From: Chlorobiota bacterium
GTDB taxonomy: Bacteria > Bacteroidota > Ignavibacteria > OLB7
Assembly (NCBI GenBank): GCA_016710285.1
Contig: JADJXR010000001.1
Coordinates: 4,280,501 to 4,344,500 of the forward strand
Reading direction: 5' to 3'
Length of the DNA stretch: 64,000 nt
Shown here: positions 58,340-64,000 of the stretch, one piece after another
Numbering within the stretch: the first letter of the stretch is position 1
Layout: every line of letters begins with the position of its first letter
Translations under genes and position numbers: made by a program
Notes under the pieces: model-generated
Databases searched by the model: none
What the model saw: the letters and a program-made list of their open reading frames with translations, nothing else
Told to the model about the DNA's origin: nothing

Positions 58340-58434
58340 GTAGCGGCCCCGATGAATCGGGATTGATAACAGGTCTTTAGCCTGCCCAGTCAGAAGACGC
58401 CGAAGGCTAAAGACCTTCGGCTACCCTTATTCTT
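58340..58434. repeat. Modular palindromic intergenic repeat cluster 4
   Basis: GTAGCGGCCCCGATGAATCG, AGGTCTTTAGCCTGCC, CAGTCAGAAGACGCC and GAAGGCTAAAGACCTTCGG join into one block ending GGCTACCC. It lies between convergent hslU and the OmpA-family gene. Confidence 0.9.
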
Positions 58435-58443
58435 ATCACCCCA

Positions 58444-60261
58444 TCAATCACACGTCCGCGCAACCTTGATGGCGATGCGGCGGTTTTGGCGGCGGATGGA
58501 TTCCAACGCTGTTGGCTCCATCGCCTTTGCTTCGGGGGAGTTGGGGATTGGTTCCGGCACGGCATTTTGGCGGCTGCCGTAGCCAAGCGTCAGGTCAATT
58601 TTGTTGGAGTCAACCCCTTGCCCCACCAGCCATTCTTTCACCCGCAGCGCACGCTTATCGCTTAGCTCCTGGTTCCGTTGCTCGCTCCCCTCGCGCGAGG
58701 CGTGCCCTTCGATGATGATCGTCAGCCCCGGGCATTGATTCACGTAGGCCAGCACCTTCGCTAAATTTTCCGTCGTCTCCGTCCGGCCAAAATCGAACTG
58801 GTCGCTATCCACCAAAAAGTAGATGCTGGGGAAGCTGGTGACGGCACCCACTTTTGGCGGAGCCGGGCATCCGCGGCGCTCGCGAACGCCCGGAACCAAC
58901 GGGCACTCATCGTCGCCGTCGCCAACGGTGTCGGCATCGGTGTCGGGGTTCAGCGGGTTGGTTCCGGCGCGCAGGATTTCCTCGCCATCGCTTAGCTGGT
59001 CGCCGTCGGTGTCTTTTTTTCGCGGGTCGGTTTTTCGCTGCTGGACCTCCTCCCCGTCGGTGATTTCATCGCTATCGCTATCGGTCAGCAAAGGGTCCGT
59101 GCGGTAGGTTGTCACCTCTTCGCCATCGTTCAGCCGGTCGCCGTCGGTGTCGGGGTTCAGCGGGTCGGTCTTGTAGGTGTGGAGTTCCTTTCCATCCTCC
59201 AGATTGTCGGCATCGCTATCGGGATTCAGCGGGTTGGTGTTGGTTTCCAGCACCTCCTCCCCGTCGTTCAGATCATCGCCATCGGTATCCACCACCAGCG
59301 GGTCGGTTTTCCGGCTGACTTCATCGCCATCGCTCAGGCGGTCGCCGTCGGTGTCGGCGCGGTTGGGATTGGTGCGGTGGGCAAGCAGCTCGGTGTCGGA
59401 GCGAAGCCCGTCGCCATCGGTGTCGGGGTTGGTTGGGTCGGTTCCGTGGCGGCGGACCTCGTCGGGGTCAGGAAGGTTATCGCCATCGGTGTCGGGGTTG
59501 CATTTGTCGGAGCCGATCCGTTCTTCTTCGCGGTCAATCAATCCATCCTTGTCGCAGTCCAGTTCGCCAAACACGTAGTAGCTGATTCCAATCGAAAGGG
59601 AGGCCAACGGATCATTTCCCCCTTCGGCAAGGTCATCCAAGTAATCGCTGAAAACCAGCCCAAGCGTCGCACGCCCGTTCAGCACCAGCTTGTCATCCAG
59701 ATAGTATTCCGCACCAACGGAAAGGGGGAGTTGCAGCGCGGTGAGGTTGTAGCCGTTGTTGAGGTTGTTCGGCAGCTTCACCCCGGAAGCATCGGTTGTT
59801 GGATTGAAGGAAACGATCCCCAGCCCAGCCGCCACAAACGGAACAAACCGCTGGCCCGGCTGGAAGTTGTAGGAACCAAGCAGCGCGAAGTGATTCAGCG
59901 AAAGGTTGTTCGTCCCCTCGCGTGGAAGCGGCGGGGTTGTGTTGGGGTAGAACCCCGTGCCGATTCCGCCGCCGGTTGCGCCGAAATAGTTCGGGAAGTT
60001 GGCAAGGTCCTGGTTGGTGAGGGATTGGGTGACACCGCTAACCCCAGCAACGCCATGCAGCGAGAACGCGGGCTGGATATTCCACCGCAACGAAAGCTGG
60101 CCACCAAGCCCAAACGGCGTTTCAGAAAAATCGGAGAAGAGCGTTGTGAGCGATGCCCCAACGCCAACAGCAACGCGGTTCTCGCCCGTTTGTGCCCAAG
60201 CATGGATGCCGCAGCAAGAGAGGGCAAGAATCAGCAAAAGGGAATGGAGAGTTTGGCGCAT
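58444..60261 (-). CDS. OmpA-family protein with thrombospondin type 3 calcium repeats
   Basis: The start at 60261 (MRQTLHSLLLILALSCCGIHAWAQ) gives 605 residues with a signal peptide. Residues 25-230 look like an eight-stranded outer-membrane barrel. Residues about 235-455 hold nine or more type 3 repeats with the calcium-binding DTDGDxLxDGxE pattern. Residues about 478-605 are an OmpA C-terminal domain (IYFLVDSDQFDFG, TIIIEGHASREGSEQRNQELSDKRALRVKEWL, RRQNRRIAIKV) that binds peptidoglycan. It should link the outer membrane to the wall through a rigid calcium-loaded linker. Confidence 0.93.
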   Translation of the reverse strand: MRQTLHSLLLILALSCCGIHAWAQTGENRVAVGVGASLTTLFSDFSETPFGLGGQLSLRWNIQPAFSLHGVAGVSGVTQSLTNQDLANFPNYFGATGGGIGTGFYPNTTPPLPREGTNNLSLNHFALLGSYNFQPGQRFVPFVAAGLGIVSFNPTTDASGVKLPNNLNNGYNLTALQLPLSVGAEYYLDDKLVLNGRATLGLVFSDYLDDLAEGGNDPLASLSIGISYYVFGELDCDKDGLIDREEERIGSDKCNPDTDGDNLPDPDEVRRHGTDPTNPDTDGDGLRSDTELLAHRTNPNRADTDGDRLSDGDEVSRKTDPLVVDTDGDDLNDGEEVLETNTNPLNPDSDADNLEDGKELHTYKTDPLNPDTDGDRLNDGEEVTTYRTDPLLTDSDSDEITDGEEVQQRKTDPRKKDTDGDQLSDGEEILRAGTNPLNPDTDADTVGDGDDECPLVPGVRERRGCPAPPKVGAVTSFPSIYFLVDSDQFDFGRTETTENLAKVLAYVNQCPGLTIIIEGHASREGSEQRNQELSDKRALRVKEWLVGQGVDSNKIDLTLGYGSRQNAVPEPIPNSPEAKAMEPTALESIRRQNRRIAIKVARTCD

Positions 60262-60328
60262 TGGTTTGGAGGTGGGTTGGTGGATTGACTTCAACGGAGT
60301 GCCCTTTGGTGGAAGTTGAGCCACGCCA

Positions 60329-60856
60329 TTATTCCGCCATTTGCAGCAGCAGAACGATTGGATTCCATGCCAGCAAGCATCCCCACGAATATCCAACATA
60401 GCGAAGCACCTCACTTACCGTTGTTTGCTTGGTAGCCTGCAAATCAACCTCACCAGGCGAGTTGGCGTTGCCTTCCTGGTCCGTGGCAATTATCATGTCC
60501 GAAAAGAGCGTTGACTCCGTTTCTTGCTGCTCCATCCATGCCAGCGAAAGCACCATTGTTCGGCTAAGAAGAACGAACCGAAGCCAAGCAAGCATCATCA
60601 ACACCACCACCGCAATTTCAATGGCAATGCTGACCATCGTAATCCTGTTTCCGCTGTTTGCGCCGTTGGAATAGACCGAAGCTCCATCTTCCTCCATCGA
60701 AACAGGAAGGAGGTTGAAATAGAAGTGATTCTCGCCGCATGAAAGCGCGGCCATGTACGATGTCCACCCCAACAGCACCAGCAAGCCAAACCATACCGCG
60801 ATTCCAAGCCACCGCGTGTGCTGGTTTTTCTGGGTTGGTGAAATCTGTTCCGCCAT
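60329..60856 (-). CDS. Hypothetical membrane protein, 175 residues
   Basis: The start at 60856 (MAEQISPTQKNQHTRWLGIAVWF) has a strong AGGAGG Shine-Dalgarno. Two or three membrane helices are visible: LGIAVWFGLLVLLGWTSYMAAL at 17-38, MVSIAIEIAVVVLMMLAWLRFVLL near 74-97, and a weaker C-terminal one (GYSWGCLLAWNPIVLLLQM). A polar loop lies between the first two. No family is recognised. It precedes the OmpA/TSP3 gene by 68 bp on the same strand and could be co-transcribed. Confidence 0.7.
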   Translation of the reverse strand: MAEQISPTQKNQHTRWLGIAVWFGLLVLLGWTSYMAALSCGENHFYFNLLPVSMEEDGASVYSNGANSGNRITMVSIAIEIAVVVLMMLAWLRFVLLSRTMVLSLAWMEQQETESTLFSDMIIATDQEGNANSPGEVDLQATKQTTVSEVLRYVGYSWGCLLAWNPIVLLLQMAE

Positions 60857-60961
60857 GCTGACCTCCTGTGAAATAGCCTTACTTGATGATGCCGGCAAAT
60901 CTACTTTTTCCTTGCCACTCTGATGCCCCGGGAAATGTAGCATCCCCGATGCAGTCGTTGA

Positions 60962-61088
60962 AGGTAGCCGAAGGTCTTTAGCCTTCGGCGCCATCTTCGG
61001 TCCTCGGTCCTCGGCAGGCTAAAGACCTGTTATTAATCCCGACGGAGGTCGGGGCCGCTACCCCGACTTCGTCGGGGCCGCTTCCCTT
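60962..61088. repeat. Modular palindromic intergenic repeat cluster 5
   Basis: GTAGCCGAAGGTCTTTAGCC, TTCGGCGCC, GGCAGGCTAAAGACCTGTTA, TTAATCCCGACGGAGGTCGG and two GGGGCCGCTACCCCGAC-type arms. Its right end overlaps the 3' end of the M28 peptidase remnant, which thus ends EAAPTKSG. Confidence 0.9.
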
Positions 61089-62116
61089 CCCCCGACGAAT
61101 TGGGCCACCAACTCCACCACTCCTTCTGTCACCGACAAATTCACCGTGGGTGGAAGGTCGCGGCGGGTGTGGTAGGTGGGGTTGCGGGGGCGCAGGCCCG
61201 TTGCACGCCACGGGGTGCAGCTTTCCATGAAGAGGACCGCCGGGAAGCCAGCGTTGGCAAACGACTCATTATCGCTGTGGCGGCATGGTGCGATTGTGGC
61301 TGCGATCGCCAGCCCCGTTTTCAGCGAATCGTTCAGCTTCCGCAGCAGCGCGGCCAGGGGGCGGGACCGCGCATCGGCAAATAGCATTGTCTGGGCATGG
61401 TTGGGCGACCATCCCACCATATCCATCACCACCACGCCGCGAACCTTCTTCCCTTCCCGCCGCAACCAATTGGCAACCGCACGGCTTCCGTGATGATGCC
61501 CGGCATACTCAGGATTTTTTTCTTCGGCATTGCTGGCAACGGCAATCAGGGTGTAGCGTGGTTGCGCGGCGGCAACCTTGCGGACAACCTCAATCAACGC
61601 CGCAATCCCCGATGCGTTGTCGGTTGCGCCGAAGCCGGAGCCGTTTCCCAACGGGCTTTCCATCCTGGGTCGCGGCTGGCGGAGGCATCAAGGTGGGCGC
61701 AAAGAACCACAACGGAATCGGTTGCCCTACACCACGGCAACCACGTTGGCCAGCCGTCCATCCTTTCCGTTGCGCCGCGGCGTGCCAAAAGGTGTCAAGC
61801 CGCACGGAACGCGCAAGGCGTGCAGCTGGCGGAAGATGTAGCCAACGCTCCACCGGTTTCCCCGGGTGAACACCACGCGGCTGTTGGTTCCCCCTGCATT
61901 GGCCAGGAATCAATATGGGCGGCAAGGCGTGCGCGAAGCGGTGGCAAAGATTCGCGCAGCAGCGGCAGTGGTGGAAGGTTGGGGCGGTTTGGCGACGGAG
62001 GTCGTCTGGATTGATTCAGCAGCCGGGCCTCCACTTCCCTTCTGCTCCATCGGTTTGGAAACGCAGGAGGCAAGAAGCAAGGCTCCAACAAGCCAGGTCC
62101 AATTCCGGCGGATCAT
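61058..62116 (-). pseudogene. Frameshifted M28-family metallopeptidase (lipoprotein) remnant
   Basis: The start at 62116 (MIRRNWTWLVGALLLASCVS, a lipoprotein signal) overlaps the mtaB stop by ATGA. Coding similarity then moves between frames. LPPLPLLRESLPPLRARLAAHIDSW is in a second frame. FTRGNRWSVGYIFRQLHALR...RLANVVAVV is in a third and meets a TAG. VVVLCAHLDASASRDPG is in a fourth segment. SPLGNGSGFGATDNASGIAALIEVVRKVA to the end is in a fifth. The last segment (about 201 residues) keeps the M28 zinc-site patterns GATDNASG, NAEEKNPEYAG and HSDNESF. At least four frame changes make a functional product unlikely. The C-terminus is repeat-derived. Confidence 0.8.
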
Positions 62117-63468
62117 GTCCCGCAATAATTCACCACCGGGAGCACCGGCAGCATTGCCGAAAGCTGGGCATTCACCACCGCGCCGGCGGCGTAATTCCCG
62201 TTGAACTCACCCACCCGAACATCAACAATCTTCCCAGCAAGCGCGGGGTGGAACGGCACGCCAACGCGGATGTAGTTGTCGGTGTAACCCTCAATCATTC
62301 CCTCCATCTGGCGCGACTCGAACAGCACCGGGCGGATCTCCCCTTCGTGGGTCGCAGCAAACTGACCCCGTTTTTTTTCGGAAAGGATGCGAAGCCTTCG
62401 GGTGCGGTCGCGGCGTTCCCCCACCGGGACCGCTCCGCCAAACTCCGCCGCCGGCGTGTTCTGCCGCTCGCTGTAGGTGAACACGTGAAGGTAGGCAATC
62501 GGAAGCTCGTTCAGGAAGGAGTAGGTTTCTTGGAAATGCTCCTCGGTCTCGCCGGGGAATCCCACAATTACATCAACGCCGATTGCAGCGTGGGGCATCA
62601 GCCGCAGGATGGTTTCAACGCGGTCGCGATAGACGCTGCTGCGGTAGCGGCGGCGCATCTTTCCCAAAATTTGATCCGATCCACTTTGCAGGGGGATATG
62701 AAAATGGGGGAGCATCCGGTCGCTGGCCGAAGCAAGCTCAATGATGGGATCGGTAAGAAGGTTTGGTTCGATGGAGGAAATTTTCAGCCGCTGCAACCGT
62801 GGCACCTCGTGAAGCCGCAGCAGCAAGTCCAGAAATGACTCCGCCCTCCCCTTCCCAAAATCCCCCACGTTCACCCCGGTGATAACGATTTCTTGATAGC
62901 CCGATTCCACCAGTTGGCACGCCTGGCGGAAGGCTTCCTGGATTGGTTGGCTGCGGCTTCCGCCACGTGCCAGCGGGATGGTGCAGAAGGCGCAGTTGTA
63001 ATCGCATCCATCCTGCACCTTCAGGAATGCGCGGGTGCGGCTGTCCCCTTCGCCGGTGAATGCCGGGCCGAATCCGGTTGCCTCGGCAATTTCGCCAACG
63101 GCAATCCGGGGCGTTTCCTCTTTTTGGAAATCGCCGCAATGCTCAAAAATCTGGAACTTCTCTGCCGAGCCAAGAACCATGTCAACGCCATCCATCGAGG
63201 CAATTTCTTCCGGCTTCAGCTGGGCGTAGCATCCGGTGACGATCACGTAGGCATCTGGGTTGGCGCGCAAGGCGCGGCGGACCACTTGGCGGCATTCGCG
63301 GTCCGCGTTTTCGGTGACGGTGCAGGAGTTGATGACCACAACGTCCCCCCCTTCCGACAACTCCACCACCCGAAACCCTTCACGGCGGAAGCGTTCGGCA
63401 ATGGTGCTGCTTTCGGCATAATTCAGCTTGCACCCCAGCGTATGCAGCGCAACGGTTTGCTTATTCAT
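62113..63468 (-). CDS. mtaB: tRNA (t6A37) methylthiotransferase MtaB
   Basis: The start at 63468 (MNKQTVALHTLGCKLNYAES) gives 451 residues. The N-terminal UPF0004 domain supplies cluster cysteines C13, C49 and C80. The radical SAM motif CDYNCAFC at 155-162 is canonical. GVNVGDFGKG, SSIEPNLL, HFHIPLQSGSDQILGKMRRRY and VDVIVGFPGETEEHFQET follow, ending in a TRAM-like domain. It converts t6A37 to ms2t6A37 in tRNAs reading ANN codons. The stop overlaps the start of the M28 remnant. Confidence 0.95.
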   Translation of the reverse strand: MNKQTVALHTLGCKLNYAESSTIAERFRREGFRVVELSEGGDVVVINSCTVTENADRECRQVVRRALRANPDAYVIVTGCYAQLKPEEIASMDGVDMVLGSAEKFQIFEHCGDFQKEETPRIAVGEIAEATGFGPAFTGEGDSRTRAFLKVQDGCDYNCAFCTIPLARGGSRSQPIQEAFRQACQLVESGYQEIVITGVNVGDFGKGRAESFLDLLLRLHEVPRLQRLKISSIEPNLLTDPIIELASASDRMLPHFHIPLQSGSDQILGKMRRRYRSSVYRDRVETILRLMPHAAIGVDVIVGFPGETEEHFQETYSFLNELPIAYLHVFTYSERQNTPAAEFGGAVPVGERRDRTRRLRILSEKKRGQFAATHEGEIRPVLFESRQMEGMIEGYTDNYIRVGVPFHPALAGKIVDVRVGEFNGNYAAGAVVNAQLSAMLPVLPVVNYCGT

Positions 63469-63557
63469 GGGGCAAAGATAGGGGATCGCCAACGGTTAGG
63501 ATGTAAGGTGATCCCCCTTGTTTCTTCAAAGGTTGTTATCGCTTTCACAGGTCAGGG

Positions 63558-63725
63558 TTATCCTTCCCCCTCCACTATTGCTATCTCTTCATCGGTTAAG
63601 CCATACAGCTCATAGACTAACCGGTCTATCTTCTTGTCAGTTTGCTCTATCTGGCGTTGAAGAAAGGATTTGTCTTGGGAGGTTTTGGCTCGTTGATAAT
63701 CACTCTTAAGATCAAGAATTTTTCT
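63558..63725 (-). pseudogene. C-terminal remnant of a restriction-modification enzyme
   Basis: About 55 codons are open from a TAG upstream to the stop at 63558, with no start codon. The sequence (KSDYQRAKTSQDKSFLQRQI then EQTDKKIDRLVYELYGLTDE, ending EEIAIVEGEG) has the IDxLVYELYGLTxEEI ending common at the C-terminus of Eco57I/TaqI-type restriction-methylation proteins. The remainder of the gene is absent or too degraded to follow in the AT-rich sequence to the right. Confidence 0.5.
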
Positions 63726-63865
63726 CTACATACTGTGTGACACTCTTTTGTTCCGTATTTTTTGGCAACGGGATTTTCTTAGTTACAGGAGAATCGAAGT
63801 GCATTGTTCGTATCGCTTTAGAAAAATGAAACGATAAACATACCAAGAAATTAATTTGCTATTAA

Positions 63866-64000
63866 TTATTCCCAGTAGAAAATAATTACCGATTCCCCTT
63901 TTGGCCTTAATTGATTTACCGTGTCAAGGATTACAATGTTTTTTTGACTTGATATAGTAGCGATAATCTGAACACGGTCTATTGGATTCTGAATATGAGC
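63866..64000 (-). CDS. C-terminal 44 residues of an unidentified protein (runs off right edge)
   Basis: The frame is open at the window's right edge (AHIQNPIDRVQIIATISSQK...) and ends IIFYWE at 63866. The sequence is AT-rich compared with the rest of the window, like the restriction remnant beside it, suggesting a second low-GC island beginning here. Too short to identify. Confidence 0.4.
   Translation of the reverse strand, partial: AHIQNPIDRVQIIATISSQKNIVILDTVNQLRPKGESVIIFYWE

Overview
The window is one contiguous chromosomal segment of a Gram-negative bacterium of the FCB group, most likely a Chlorobi/Kapabacteria-type lineage. I infer this from several features: an LpxB gene for lipid A, an OmpA-family envelope protein, YCF48/BNR-type secreted propellers that end in type IX secretion (T9SS) C-terminal sorting domains, GTG starts on rpoB and rpoC, and many genes with only weak Shine-Dalgarno sequences. 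Base composition is GC-rich except in a few islands. No taxonomic marker such as 16S rRNA is present, so the placement is an inference.

Layout. 1-4.5 kb (minus): truncated peptide-binding lipoprotein, M61 aminopeptidase, flavin reductase-like protein and purine nucleoside phosphorylase. 4.5-18.3 kb (minus): the transcription/translation cluster tRNA-Tyr, tRNA-Thr, tRNA-Gly, rpmG, tRNA-Trp, secE, nusG, rplK, rplA, rplJ, rplL, rpoB, rpoC. The tRNA-Trp gene sits inside a tandem array of tRNA-like fragments. 18.4-25.4 kb: lpxB, a small sigma factor with a Gly-Val microsatellite, an outer-membrane-like protein and the first of three secreted-protein cassettes. 25.5-27.4 kb: a low-GC EcoRV-type restriction-modification pair. 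27.5-32.6 kb: purA, a STAS protein, secF and secD. 33-38.5 kb (plus): recQ and a penicillin-acylase family protein. 38.7-41.1 kb: secreted cassette 2. 41.2-46.2 kb (minus): aroE with a fused aroKB, an unusual radical SAM protein and a futalosine hydrolase-like nucleosidase. 46.4-50.4 kb: an unknown protein and secreted cassette 3, whose upstream gene begins in a 16-bp VNTR. 50.5-58 kb (plus): nfo, a membrane protein, gmhA, dacB, rho and hslU. 58.4-64 kb (minus): OmpA/TSP3 protein, a small membrane protein, a decayed M28 peptidase, mtaB and two fragments at the right edge.

Themes. Most genes are housekeeping. The unusual material falls into four groups. First, a tRNA-Trp gene is flanked by ten 71-bp units holding tRNA 5' portions and three units holding tRNA 3' portions, in which the anticodon arm is replaced by a palindrome resembling the genome's dispersed repeats. 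Second, three paralogous two-gene cassettes each carry a Cys-rich secreted protein followed by a YCF48 propeller. Third, simple repeats lie inside coding regions: a 16-bp VNTR whose copy number sets the reading frame into a signal peptide, and an in-frame hexamer in a sigma factor linker. Fourth, a family of modular palindromic intergenic repeats sometimes supplies the C-termini of genes.
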